Source: Blumeriella jaapii
Taxonomy: Eukaryota; Ascomycota; Leotiomycetes; Helotiales; Drepanopezizaceae
Assembly: GCA_009599575.1 (NCBI GenBank)
Contig: VWND01000005.1
Span: 1,426,001 to 1,490,000 of the forward strand
Direction of reading: 5' to 3'
DNA length: 64,000 nucleotides
Shown: piece after piece, positions 32,936 through 44,754 of the stretch
How positions within the stretch are numbered: the first letter of the stretch is position 1
Layout: each line of letters begins with the position of its first letter
The notes under the pieces: generated by a model
The model's input: only the letters and a program-made list of their open reading frames with translations
Databases searched by the model: none
Told to the model about the DNA's origin: nothing
Position numbers and translations under genes: made by a program

Positions 32936-35900
32936 TCTTATGGTGTAGGAGTAATGAGATGGTGTGAGGTTTTTTTGTGTATATTGTTTGAAGATGAAGC
33001 TCGAGACTGAAGACAAGAGTTATTTTGGTAGTGATGATGAGCAAGAAAGAGGTAGGATCATGACTTTCTTATATGCATGGAGCTTTCAACCCCACACCCC
33101 CCCCCCCCCCCCCAATACCAACCCCCCCTTGGAAACAGAAGAGTAGCTTGTCCCTGAAGCTGAGTCTGACGACAATGATGAGAAGATGGTCACTTGTCGT
33201 TTGCATACGAGGTCTAAAAGAGGATCTAAGGCTCTGCTGGCCACGAGGCTAGGCAAAGGATGCCGAACGCGTGCATGTTTGTAGTATCGATACAAGGGTG
33301 CTGTGGTGTGATGTAAGAGTAGATACGGGAAGAGAGAGGCACGCTGGGGGCTGAGCTGAATTTCTCGAGATACCTTCACGAAGGATTGCTGACGCCGAGG
33401 GCGAATAGCAGGGAGCTTCATGTAATTCTGTAGTTGTGAGGGTGATTGATGATGGTCATCTGGCGGCTCTGGGTATAAGCAAAGAATAATCATTCCATAC
33501 TACACAACTAACCACCAATTATGTGTAACGGAAATCTGCATAACATATTAAGCTGAATCGATTTCCAATCTCCACAAACTAGTTCTATGAAATGGACAAC
33601 CTAAAGCTTGATCCATAATAATAGATTCATGTGAGCTAGTATTTAAGCTTCTGACATCTCGTCAACACTAGCTCGGCAAGCCTCCAAGGATCTATTTTGG
33701 GCGAGGGCGAGGGGGAGGGGGGTCCCGAACGCCATCGCGGCGGAGTCATATCACCAAATACTTAGACAAACAAGAGAGCTCACGGAGGCTGGGATTGATT
33801 GGTGGTGGCTTAGTGGCTTGTGCAGCAGAAGCTAGTCATTGATCCGCGTTATTGTCAGATGACAGGTGCATGCATAGGGCTGAGAGTCGCAAACTATCAA
33901 CCCATGAACCAAAGTGCAGCCGGGTACTGTATGAATTCTAATAGATGAAGAGAGGGTGATATCTGCTTGATGGTACCTGCAGTAGACCTGGCGCAGGTTA
34001 GATGCATGAGATTGCAAACGTGACAACGACTTGTTGTTGTTACACACGAAGCCTAGAGATGGTTTGCAACGGGCAGGAGGATGAAGAATACGATGATACA
34101 CAAAATCCGCTGTTTTTCAATCCTGAATCCTACAGAACTGTGAGCAGCCGATCCATGGAGTCGCCGGACCCCAGATATGAGGGCTTAGGCATTGACTGAG
34201 ATCAACATAAATGTTAAGACATCAGAAGTTCGAACCCGGAACAGGTTAACCATTGACCAGCCTATTCTCATAGCATGCCTACGATGGTTACGTAGACTAG
34301 CTCCTACTATTATCCAAGCTACCAGATCCTTGTCGGCGTCCCATAGACTTACGTTACAGAAAATGCCTATCAGGCCCGTGTTATAGCAGCCTTGATGAAA
34401 CGGTGGCATAGAGTCTTGGATACCAAATATACAGGGATGCGCATAAGAAAAAAGCGAAGTAAGTATGTAAGCGATGAAGAGTCGTAGCTAAATTTGGGAA
34501 ACGAAAGTCGTACTGTAGCTAACCATACTGACAATGTAACACGTACACCTTAATTTAGAAAAGACGAGATATGAGACTGCAAAGGTACAATAGTAATGTT
34601 TTATTTTGAGTCAGAAGTCAGCCTCCCAAAGCCTCCTTCTTCCAGAGTCCTTCCCTCTGCCCCGGATGTCGTCAAGACCAAAGGCCGAATGCCCAAGACC
34701 AGAAACTTCCTATACTCTTCAAAACTCTCACGAAGTTCACAAATACAGAACCTACCCGTCCCAAGGGTCAAAGGTGCATATAAGCCCTGGGTTTCTGAGA
34801 CCTTGAATCTGAAGCGATCAGATGAAATACTTTCGACTACATATCTCACTTTATCAGCCTGTGACTCCTCTATTCCCTTAAAGTACAACCGAATTATTAT
34901 GATTTTGGCGAAGGCTGGCTGTGTGGCTAGCTGATAATAGCGTGCTTAAAGTGTAGTTAGTGGACAGCGAGCTAGATGGGCCTCAATCTTTTCTAATTGG
35001 CAAAACTATTGCAATTCGTCTATCTTGTATTCTGTTCAAGATCGACTAGAAGGCCAATAATATCAAACGGAATCTCCAGTTAAGTTTTACCTGGAGTTCT
35101 TCGGTTCTGTTGGTATCACTAAGGTTTGCACACAAGGGGGTTGAGACGTGCAATACTGTGGTATTGCTCGTTTCTGGTCTACTACTAGCTAGCTATGATT
35201 TCCTGGGATATATGTGGGCGCCTAGCGCGCTGCCCCATGCAGCAGGCACGCTACCACGCTACCACGTGACCAAAAACTCACGCCTATATCTCAACAGGTT
35301 CTAATTATTTCACTTAGAACAAGTGACTGCAGGATTTCTGACAACATCTCCTGCTTTCGCGGCCAGCATATCATATCCTTGCTTACTTACTGTCACTCAT
35401 TTTAGACTCGGCAGAGAAATTACAAGCCATGACTTGCCCGGTTGTCGACAGTGGAAAAAAGCCTCGGACTGCAAGACATTACGTTACTTGTATTAAAGAT
35501 GTTGCTATAACCATTCCATTAGGGCATTGCTATTTCCACTTATAGCAATCAAGATACATACAGGGTTTGACAAGCCAAACAAGCTCAATAGCTGAAACTC
35601 AAAGCACATCAGCTTAAGAAGTAAATACAATTACTGAAAGTGGGGAAAACGAATACACAGGCTTCTATTAACTTGGTGTGTTCTTACTTCAGATACAGAA
35701 GCTGCTTTGAGCAATGACTTTAGCCCCCCACAATTTTGACTGATGCCACGAACGAGACCGAGTTAGATCGAGAGAATTGATTTGCTTCGTGCAAAGTACC
35801 TTAGCGATGTAGCAGCAACAGTCGAAACTCAGAAATGAAAGATTATGTAGCAAACTCGAAACACAGAATTTTACACAAGTAGAAAGCACGTGTTCAAGAC

Positions 35901-36047
35901 TCAAGTGGTCTTGTAGCCGACATCTAGTTGTAGGTATCTATCGACTAGCTCGTCTCCCCCCATCTAGTAGCGATCCCAAATGTGCATGTATGATCGATGA
36001 TCAGTGAAAGATGTATGCAATAGTCCTGATACCTGACCGCAACCAGT
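32936..36047. other. 3.1-kb interval without a firm gene
   Basis: Includes a C homopolymer at 33097-33113 in the upstream region of the secreted-protein gene. A minus-strand open frame of 95 codons (34888-34601) contains a protein-like stretch (LYAPLTLGTGRFCICELRES) but has no detectable domain or neighbours. It could be a gene fragment and is too weak to call. Nothing else stands out. Confidence 0.4.
33097..33113. repeat. Poly-C homopolymer, 17 bases
   Basis: An uninterrupted 17-base C run, about 160 bp upstream of the secreted-protein ATG (on the minus strand it is a G run). Its length may be polymorphic or assembly-sensitive. Confidence 0.85.
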
Positions 36048-36792
36048 CTACGTTTTGCGCTTCTTGGACTTGACGGGCTTTTCGTCATCTTCTTCATCGT
36101 CACCGGCAGCTCTTTTCGAGTCCCCTCCTTCAATGAGCTTCACCAATCCATCCTCATCGAGTGCTGTCAGACCAAGGTCTTCAATTTTCTCTAACCTAAA
36201 GTCCCAGGATTAGATTAGTTTGCCCTAGTAAACCGGCAAGCGAAACATACTTCACTGGACCCGCATCATTCCCAACCACGACATAAGAGGTTTTCCTGCT
36301 CAAGCTCGATGCAACCTTGCCACCATAGTTGACGACCAACTTCTCAGCATTCTTCCTACCAAGCGTAGGCGGAACACCAGTGACACAGATCGACAAGCCC
36401 TTCAGTGCCGATCCCATCCCCTTCAGAAGCGCCTTGTAGTTATCAGGCAATTCTGATTCGTCCACAGCGCCCTTGGGCTTCTCCGCATTGACCGCTCTCT
36501 GCTCGGAAGGCGTCTTCGACTTCTTCGGCGCAACAACTTTCTCCTCCTTGTCTTCCTTCTTAGCAGCTTTGGCTTTGGCAGGCTTCTTTTCCTCGGCGGC
36601 GGTATCCACGATAATGCTCCCTCCGATCAGAGTCTGGACTTCAACTTTGGGGCTGGCGAGGCCTTCATCTTTGGCTTCGCTGACGCGCGCATTGGCGAGA
36701 CTGAGGGAGGCATGAACGGAATCAATAGAGCTGCCACTGAGGACGACATAGACATCTGTTGAACTCGCACTGACGGCTTTCTTGGGCGGCAT
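36048..36792 (-). CDS. Stand-alone RFC1-type BRCT-domain protein
   Basis: 229-aa nuclear-type protein. Exon 1 is 36792-36251, the intron 55 nt (36250-36196; GTATGT/TTTAG), and exon 2 is 36195-36048; the total is 230 codons. Residues ~1-115 are Ala/Ser/Lys-rich and probably disordered, with alternating KKxxK/E runs. Residues ~128-215 form a BRCT domain: GLSICVTGVPPTLGRKNAEK, then YGGKVASSLSRKTSYVVVGNDAG, then the conserved C-terminal LDEDGLVKLIE. The C-terminus is an acidic patch followed by KSKKRKT, a likely nuclear localisation signal. The BRCT type (GVPPTLGR, TSYVVVGNDAGP) is that of the large subunit of replication factor C and PARP, which in RFC1 binds DNA 5' ends. There is no AAA+ clamp-loader domain here, so it is not RFC1 itself. 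Confidence 0.88.
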
Positions 36793-38661
36793 GATTTCTT
36801 CAGAAAGAGCGTTTCGAACGCAGGGTAGAAAATGGTCTTAGGAGTTCAAGATGCTCGTTTTGCCAAGATGAGCGTTGTCCCAATGTGCAGCTGACGTGAG
36901 ATGTCCAAAGCAACGGCACAGTCACGTGTCTACAAACTCCAGCGCGTCCGCGTCTTTCGTGGAGAACGCAAAACCACACAACAGCGTTAACGTGAGGTAA
37001 TCTGTGGGCTATTTTTCATTAGGATTTTGGTATTCCACTTGCTTTCAGGATGCATTTTATTCTCGTCTCGTGTAAAGTCTCGAATTCTCGAAGTCCCAAA
37101 ACTCTGTAATCTTCGAAGTCTCCAATGTTAAATGCTAGACAACTTATGCCTACGTGAATCTCTTTACGCATTCTTATCAGATAATTATCTATTATACATT
37201 TGTGATTAAGCAAAATCTCAACTTCCCTACTATGATTCCATTGTCAGACGAGCATCACAAGCCTCAGCACTCAGTTCTACGGACCCAGTTTTCTCTCTCA
37301 GCCCTTGCAGAAGTCCTCTCCCTCATTTTTTCGCATTTTATGGTACGCATTACTAAGCATGAGATTGAGTATGATCCTGTCTGGCGCCAGCATAAATGTT
37401 GACTGGCACTTTATACTAAGTAAGAGAAATTCAGAACTCCTGCATGTTGAGATTTGGCTAAGACGGCGCCTCTTGCTTTCCCTTTCGCACCAGCTCCAAT
37501 GATAGATAAACATTGTTATCCACTTCAAAAGTTCAACACGCTACGTCTTTTGCCCTGAAATACGTCGTGTGTACATCCTCGAAGGAAATATTAATGTGGT
37601 CATTTGTGTTCATGGCAGAAAGATCAAATGCTTGTATGGAAGTACAGTAGTTGTTAACAATGATACGAATGAAGGCCATCTTGAGGTTCAGGGGCTCGTA
37701 GAAGCGTGGGTTTGTTTACTTAATAATTAACAGTAACTCCAACAGTACACTGCTACTTTTCCATCTCGTACGGCATACAGTATGCGTGCATGATGCATAT
37801 TCCAAGGTAGACTGACAAGCATCGCACGTGTTATCTCCCAAGAGTCTCCAAACCTTATCTGTCCTTAGAAATACTCTGAAGTGATTCTTCCCGAGTCGCA
37901 AAGGTGTTGTTGTGATCGTCTGATCTTCCCGCGTAATGAACAGCAATCCGAACCAGGGGTTGCTGGTCCGAAACGAGAGCAAATGCAGATTTCGCTTCAT
38001 CTGGTTTCAGCACTGCATGGCCTTCAGAATTCCTCGTGCTGTGCCTTGAAAGTCGTGGCCATACCTATCATTTGTAATTTCATAGTCGTCGCGGAATTCC
38101 GGGACCCGGAGACTGACGTCGGAGGATCGTTTGCTCCAGAGCTTGTTGAGAGATGAATGGCGCCAAGATAACTCATCTGATTTACTCTACAGCAATTGAT
38201 CCAGATGAGCAGCCACACACGGTTCCGTATGATTCGCATTTGGAAAAACTACAAGGCATAATCGTCCATGCCTTTCTTCTTGGCCTACTGCCTCTCGATG
38301 TGAACTCCTCACGTACCATTTTTTTCGATCTTCTCGTTATCTTTCTTCCTTCAGATCTACTTGGCTTAGGTTGCTCACAATAGCGACTGTTTTTTCCAAA
38401 CCTTACTTATCATTCTCTTTCTTTGCGACAGAAAGATTTGCGACTGTCAGGAACAGCGTTGTTGTCTGCTCTCTGTGCGCATTAGAAAATTTAATATCAG
38501 GATAATTAGAATCACCTCTTCGGAACGACGTATTTCTTGACATTATACATGTGGAAACCCGGGAATTAGTTTTCTCGAGAGCATACGACAAGATATTTTC
38601 TCAGCAGCATTTGCCACAGAATCCTCGCCCCAAAATTAAGCCGGAAGTGTTAACAAAGGAG
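36793..38661. other. Intergenic, 1.9 kb
   Basis: Holds the promoters of the BRCT gene (left) and the MFS gene (right). Open frames at 37154, 37305 and 37881 are short and featureless. The reading frame of the MFS gene is open upstream of the chosen ATG to about 38551 without an ATG, so an upstream exon is possible. Confidence 0.4.
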
Positions 38662-40427
38662 ATGGCCAAGGAGGAGGTCATGGGGGAGGTGAAAGGAGTT
38701 GGCTACGATGCCAAAAGGGAGGAATTAAATGACCCAAGATTTCCGACGTCCTATCCGGCTGAGAAAGGAGCGCAAAATACAGTAAAGCCACAGCAAACTG
38801 GTCCCAAATTGACGCCGGTGCCCAGCAATTTGCCTGAGGATCCATTGGTAAGTCTGTTCCTCTCGACTCACAGATGGCAGGTTAACGGATCTTAGAACTG
38901 GCCGAGACAGCGAAGAGAAATGGCCTTTGTCACTTTGTTGCTAGGCGGAGCCGTTGTCAGTACATTGAAGACTATGCTGGCTCCTACAAACTCGGTGGTT
39001 GCGACGGAGATGAGCGGCGACTACGGATCGGCTACAGCTCTTACTGGCGTCCCTTTGATTTTCGGCGCGTTCGCTGGTCTATTGACTCAAATGTTTAACC
39101 ATGTCTCCGGGAAGCGAGTGTTATATATTGGAAGTGCCTTCCTGATGTTGATTGGTACGGCCTGGAACATACAAGCTAGAAGCAGCTACGCACAGTTCGT
39201 GATGGCTCGGCTTTTTCAAGGTATTGGCTGGGGCATATTTGAAGGATTAGCAGCCGCCTCGATCGCGGACTTATTCTTCGTATGCTTGCGCTCCATTTCC
39301 GTCTAATACAACAAACAGCAGCTGACCAGGACCCGCAGGTTCATGAAAGAAAGGTCAGAGTCAATACATACAATATTGTCTCCACTGCCTTCATATGGGG
39401 TAGCCCAATTTGGGGTGGCTTTGTTTCTCAATCATTGGACAGCTACCGAAATGAGATGAGGATTGTCGTTATCATGGAGACTGCTTACCTTATGCTTGTC
39501 CTCTTCGCATCACCGGAGACGACCTTCAATAGAGCATCAACCAGACCGTTGAGCGATGGTCTCGTGCCAGAGGACTCGGGATTTTCCAGGAACTTCAATG
39601 GACTTAGAATCACCAACCAATACAGTACGACCAAGTTTGACATGAGACGGATGGTTCGGCCTCTCAGAGCCTTGGCAGCACCAAGCACTGTTCTGATAAT
39701 ACTTCTCACTGCTCCTCTATTCAGCACGGCTTTTGGAGTAGCAGGATCGCTATCGCTTTTCTTCTCCTCGACGCAGGCATTGTTGTTCCCGTTCCGGCTC
39801 GGACTGCTGTTCATTTTTCCCACGGCGTTCGCACTCCTCCTATACTCTCTCGGCGCCTTAGCCACACATCTCATCACCCGGAAGCCAGGCTCACCTGCCA
39901 GGACGCTTACAGTCGCGGGTCCCGGGCTCGTGATAGGCGTGCTGGGATTTCTGGCATTTGCCATGAATACTTCCACAACGCTTTCGCCCAAGACCAGTAC
40001 CGACGGCAAGACCCTCCCGATGGACACTCTCGCGTTCGAGGGCTCGCTCAGATTCATCTCGGCCTTCCTCGGTGTGATGGTCGGCGGCGCAGTCATGCTT
40101 CAGTACTCAGGAGCCACGTACCTATCATCATTTGCGAATCCCAACGGGGTCGGAGCTAGCGAGGTGGCAGGCGCGCACAATGTCATCCAGCAGTTCATCA
40201 TTGGATTTCGCGTCATTCTGTTTCCGATGTGGTCCCAAGGCGACGGCTCGTTTGTCGCGGCTGGGCTCGAGACCGCGGCGATTCTATTCAGTGTCCTCAT
40301 GGTCTTTTTCGCAAGCATAGCCGGAGTCGCGCTCGCATTCAAAGGCAGCGCTGTCAGGGACATGGATACTAGGGTGCTTGGGCCGAGACCAGGGGCCAGC
40401 AAAGTCGCGCCTGATCCAGAGGCATAG
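38662..40427 (+). CDS. Major facilitator superfamily transporter (DHA1-like)
   Basis: About 552-aa, 12-helix MFS permease. Exons: 38662-38847, 38896-39279 and 39339-40427; introns 48 nt (GTAAGT/CTTAG) and 59 nt (GTATGC/CGCAG). The sum is 553 codons. The second acceptor was chosen because it yields DLFFVHERKVRVNTYN, the usual motif A-like loop after helix 4. The pre-membrane motif LPEDPLNWPRQRRE is the D-P-x-N-W signature of fungal drug:H+ antiporter-type MFS proteins. RLFQGIGWGIFEGLAAASIADL corresponds to helix 4. A hydrophilic N-terminus of ~65 residues precedes it. The substrate is unknown; relatives move drugs, polyamines or metabolites. No biosynthetic genes are adjacent, which argues against a cluster-linked exporter. 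The start is uncertain because the frame is open further upstream. Confidence 0.9.
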
Positions 40428-41472
40428 AAGACCAGATTTGGCTTCACTGGAGATAATATGATGACACTAACTTCTCTCAGAGAGGTAGAAGAACCATGGG
40501 GCGAAGACTTTCTAGAATACTGGCTATCTAGGTACTATAGCAGATTTGTGTAATGCTATGATGATTTCATGAGACCATGATCGCGATAGACCGCACAAAA
40601 CTATCGCTTGCTTACTGGCAATGGTTCTGATTGCAGTTCGCAACACACATCTTAAAGCAAATGTCAACAAGTCTGATTTAAGCGAGCTTTTCGCTGGTGA
40701 TGCTGTTACGCTACAAATGCCCGGAGGTCCGACATAAATAGAACGGCGTCTTTTCTCGAATAGCGAGGCAAACCAAAAAATTTGACCATGTTGTAAAAGT
40801 GGCTGCAGTAAGATTGTCCTCGGTACATCGTTGATCGAGAAAATGCGATGATAATAGCACGTCTCAGGTCTTGATGGGATTCAAGATGGAATGCCTCCTG
40901 TACGACGTTTTCTCCTACGAAGATTTAGATTTACAGTTCATTTAGCATTGTCGGTTTAGTGTACTGTTTTAGAGCACAATGATGATGACGACAGAGATCT
41001 TGAGCCCAAAAAATCCCTTCAGGGCGTATTTCGATGGAGACGTAGATGTGATGCGGGATGACGATAGCCAGCTGCTACTCAACTGCGAAGATTCTCCATC
41101 CTTGGAAATTTCATACGAAGAGATTGAGAACAGGGGAAAGCAGGAACTAGGAAAGAAGTCGAGAAAGTTGGAACGAAGAAAGTAAAATGATGAAAAATGT
41201 GATATGGATTTCACAACTCAGAGACCCTTCTTGACAGACTAGAAGCAGTAATTCAGTACGAGTGACACTATTCTTACACTCGAAAAAGCTTACAAGTTCC
41301 ATTCAACATGGTCGACCCCTCGAGACCATTTGAGCTCTCTTCTAGATCGTGCCAGATTTTACCGGGGGTGTCGTATACACATCGATCATAGGTCATAGAA
41401 CGTCGTGTTTTGCGCCATTCTTTCTTGTAGCTTCATGTTCGCTAGTCGTCCACCAGAATGAGCACTGTTCGC
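40428..41472. other. Intergenic between convergent genes
   Basis: 3' flanks of the MFS gene and the membrane-protein gene. A 68-codon open frame at 40979-41185 has no features supporting it as a gene. Confidence 0.45.
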
Positions 41473-42561
41473 TCAATCCCGCTTGCCCATTCCCCAACCA
41501 TTCCCAACTCCGTACCCTAACGGAGTAGCACCGCCCATTGCCCTCCCCTTCAGCCTTTTTGGCATTACAATGCCCAGAAGCCAGACAGCACTCCCCAGCG
41601 CACCGGCGCCAGCACTAACCAGGCAGTAGAAGAACGTGCTGGCGTAAAAATGGCCACCCATACCGGCCCACTCGATTTTCCCATTGTCGCGCGGCAAATG
41701 CGGCGTCGGGAACCACCGAACACTCAGTTGTAACGGCAAAGGATCGCCTATGACCAGTTTCTTCGTCAACGCCGCCGGGCCTGTTATGTGCGAGAGCGGG
41801 CTCGTGCTGTACGCTGCGCCTGAATCAATCACGCCGCTGTCGTGGTGGTGCAGGTGGTGCTTGGGCGTCGAATGGAGGAGGATGTTGAGATGGGTTGATA
41901 TGTGCAGATGCGACAATTGCAATGTACCGGCAATCGCAAAGACAAGCGGCACGTATTCTTGTTGGAACTCCACAGGCAGTTTCGAGGCGGGTATGCCGCC
42001 TGGGTGTATGTGCGCTGGCGGGCGGGAGGGTATTCGGCAGGAGAGAGGGGCGTCGTTGTGGATGTAGAATTCGAGGAGATGGAAGAAGGGATCACTGATC
42101 ATTGGGATAGTGCAATTGAGTTCTGCGAGTGAGCTCGTCAGTTGATCTGAAGTCTCCAATCCTTCGGTGGAGGGGGGGAGGAGGGTCAATAACCTACCAT
42201 CCTCAACGCCGTATTGCAACTCTAGTGGCTTTCCAGTCTCCTCACATATAGGGAATGGGACATATTTCAGTTCGTTTTTTTCGTTCGAGATATGTTCTCC
42301 TGTATCACTGTCGCAGGGTTAATGCCGTATCCTCCTTGCTTTTGCCTTCTTCCTTCTCTCGACTCGGCCTTGTCCCGACCCGAATTCCAATACAGCCAGG
42401 AGAGTAACTCACATCGATCGAGCCATACAACTGACGGGAATCTTCGCCCCGTAATGGTAACTTGGCAACGGGATCTTGCTGTGCTCCTCCTGTGTCCTGA
42501 CCTCGTGTGCCCCCAACAGGAGTGCCCCAACTCCTAGCATCAATCGCCAGCCGCGCGTCAT
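41473..42561 (-). CDS. Conserved fungal type I membrane protein, function unknown
   Basis: 302 aa in three exons: 42561-42413, 42307-42198 and 42122-41473. Introns are 105 nt (GTGAGT/CGACAG) and 75 nt (GTAGGT/CGCAG); all junction phases agree and the total is 303 codons. An N-terminal hydrophobic run (LMLGVGALLLGA) acts as signal peptide. The lumenal part has four cysteines in short conserved-looking motifs (IPVSCMARS, FPICEETGKP, ELNCTIPMI, APLSCRIPSRP). Near the end is one membrane span (STFFYCLVSAGAGALGSAVW), then a short Gly-rich basic tail (GNGWGMGKRD). A histidine cluster (KHHLHHHD) lies mid-protein. The arrangement suggests an ER or Golgi resident protein. I recognise the pattern as recurrent in filamentous fungi but know of no assigned activity. 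Confidence 0.8.
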
Positions 42562-43261
42562 GCTGTTCTCTGCTTCGCTTCGCCGCGATCTGCTTCTCGT
42601 CGACTTGATGCTGGCTCCGGGAGTGAGTAGCTATGTGCACAACATGTTCGTGTGTCGTGAACGTCGCCGGCGCAAAGGTGTGGACAGCTCGCGACCCTTA
42701 ATTGAGCTTGTACACTACGGTACATACAGTACGAGCTAAGGTATTTCTCGTGTCTTTGGTGCCTCGTGTGTGATTGGTCACTTCGACCTTGCATGGACTC
42801 GCTAAGATACCCCTTTTCGGACATTCTAGAAAGAACGCCTACTCACAATCATAGGCAGAAGAAATAAGTAGTATCTTTTATGATAAGTAATCCTGTTGGT
42901 ATAAAGGCACCAACAGCTTTGATCCACTGAAGTGTCTTTTTGTCTAAGAAGTAGGTCAAATCCTGTGATTTCGATTGGTTCGATTTTTGGAAGTGTTATA
43001 AGCGAAGCTCTGGAACATTTTGCCTGCGGAATGAAGGAACGATTCAAATATCTAACATCTATTTAGAGATTGACTACCAGACTCTTCCAACCAAACTTCA
43101 TAGCCGCTTGGGGGAAAACGGGGTCGAGCTCTCACGTGTTGACGCGATATTAGCGGCTCGCTTACAGGCACAATCACGTCTCCCGATCTCCGATTTCTTT
43201 CACTCCTCCCCCTTACCATTGATTCTCTCCTTCTCCAGCTATTTCAGAAACACAAGCAACT
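42562..43261. promoter_or_regulatory. Divergent promoter region, membrane protein / MYND gene
   Basis: 700 bp separating two divergent starts. The plus-side end is pyrimidine-rich (about 43195-43240), a common feature just upstream of fungal transcription and translation starts. No specific operator is claimed. Confidence 0.4.
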
Positions 43262-44754
43262 ATGGCTTCCAAATGCGGTGCTTGTGGAAAAGACGATGTT
43301 AAGCTCTTGAAGTGCGGACGTTGTACTACGCGGGCCTACTGCGGTAGGTTCCTGGGGCAAATCAACATCGTCCACACTGATAGCTAACAGCAATTTTCAA
43401 CAGGCCAAAATTGCCAGAAGAAGGACTGGCCCAAACACAAAGCTTCGTGCATACGCCAAAACTACGTATTGAGAGTTGATCTATGCCCACGATTCATTCA
43501 GAACCCCAAAATCACTCGAACTTTGTCGTGCCCCGCAGACGCAGAAATTAGCGCATTCCACGAAGCCCTGGTAGTCGCCTTTGGCTGGCCCTACGCTGCA
43601 ATCTACGGTTTCGATATCTTCGACGGTACGGACTACAAAGGCCGTGTGCCAAATGTCGATGGTGGTGGAGCAAAGCTCAGGTACGCAGGATTTGACACTA
43701 TCCACAGTACCGATCCAGCGGATACTCGGAACAGTGCAGAGGCAGTGATCTATAAAGTGCTTGACAGTGTTGAAGCCAACAAGCAGACGCTAGTGTACGA
43801 CTACAACCTCAGAGAGGGCTGGGAACACATCGTCAGTGTTACTGGACGAGCAGCTCCAACTTCTCAATTCGTTTGCGTGGATGGTGAAGGCCACGGCTGT
43901 GCGGAGGATGTCGGTGGTCACTCTGGATGGGCGACTTGCTGACAGCATACGACGCGGTAAACCCCACCCAGGATCAGAAGGACAAAATCGAATGGTTCGA
44001 GAACCAATCCAGCAACGGGGATTCTGATGGTCTCCGTGGAGAGAAGAAATTGATGTGGGACAAGGATCGAGTCAATGAGGTGCTGCGTGAACTTCACAAA
44101 AACCCCTTGGCAAGCACGGCTGGTGTAAAAGTCCCGAAATATCCGATCCTCCTCATATCTCTGAGCAAAATGCCATTCTTCGACGACATGTACGCGCCAG
44201 TACTAGCGGAGCTGAGCTTGCGAGCCAACTTGTCGGAGGTGACGCACATTTCTAGCGCAATGCATCAAATGTTGAGGGCCCCAGAAGAGTACTACGCGGT
44301 CATTGTTACCGATCCCGAAGTCATGGAAGAAGAATACTATGACCTCCACCAATTGCTTGTCGATTACGCGGCTGGTGGTGGAACTGTCGTCTTCGCGTTC
44401 CACGTCAGTAGTTTCGCGCATTTCGACGTCCTGGAAACCTTCTTCAGGTATCCTTGGAAGCTCAATTGGAAAGTCGCTAGCTACACTCGTGACGACTTCA
44501 ACCTCAATCCAAGAACGAACTGCGGCTTGTTCGTTGAGAGAAATCCGAACCTCTTTCAGACGTATAGCATGAAAGCACTCCATCTCAAGGGCTGCGAACC
44601 AGACGAACGCGTTTACATCTCAAGCCCTGACAGTACCGGGAGCCCAGCTATCTTTGCGAGCTATGAAATTGGGTATGTAGGATGGATTGGGGACGTGAAC
44701 GTTGAGGATGGGACGACGAAGTTGCTTCTGGCCATGTGTGACCTTGAGTCATGA
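43262..44754 (+). CDS. MYND zinc-finger protein with pRiA4b ORF-3-like domain, one-base frameshift
   Basis: About 477 aa if one base is restored. Exon 1 is 43262-43343, the intron 60 nt (GTAGGT/CAACAG), and exon 2 starts at 43404. The N-terminus is a MYND zinc finger (C5xxC8, then CGRC, YCGQNC, and WPKHKASC). It is followed by a domain resembling plasmid pRiA4b ORF-3: ISAFHEALVVAFGWPYAAIY with FDIF, then LVYDYNLREGWEHIVSV and GEGHGCAEDVGGHSGW. The C-terminal ~250 residues (from GDLLTAYDAVNP) form an uncharacterised fungal domain. At 43928-43935 the frame breaks: GGATGGGCGAC reads into TGA, whereas one extra G gives W-G-D-L-L and continues unbroken to 44754. MYND fingers mediate protein contacts; the whole protein's role is unknown. 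The absence of other damage favours a homopolymer sequencing error or a very young mutation. Confidence 0.85.

Noticed and set aside
34200..34270. GTTCGAAC motif resembling a tRNA T-arm
   Set aside because: The flanking bases do not form the T-stem or an acceptor stem, and no matching A box at the right distance was found on either strand.
38551..38661. Upstream GTG start for the MFS transporter
   Set aside because: Non-ATG starts are rare in fungi; the ATG at 38662 gives a normal hydrophilic N-terminus. An upstream spliced exon remains possible.
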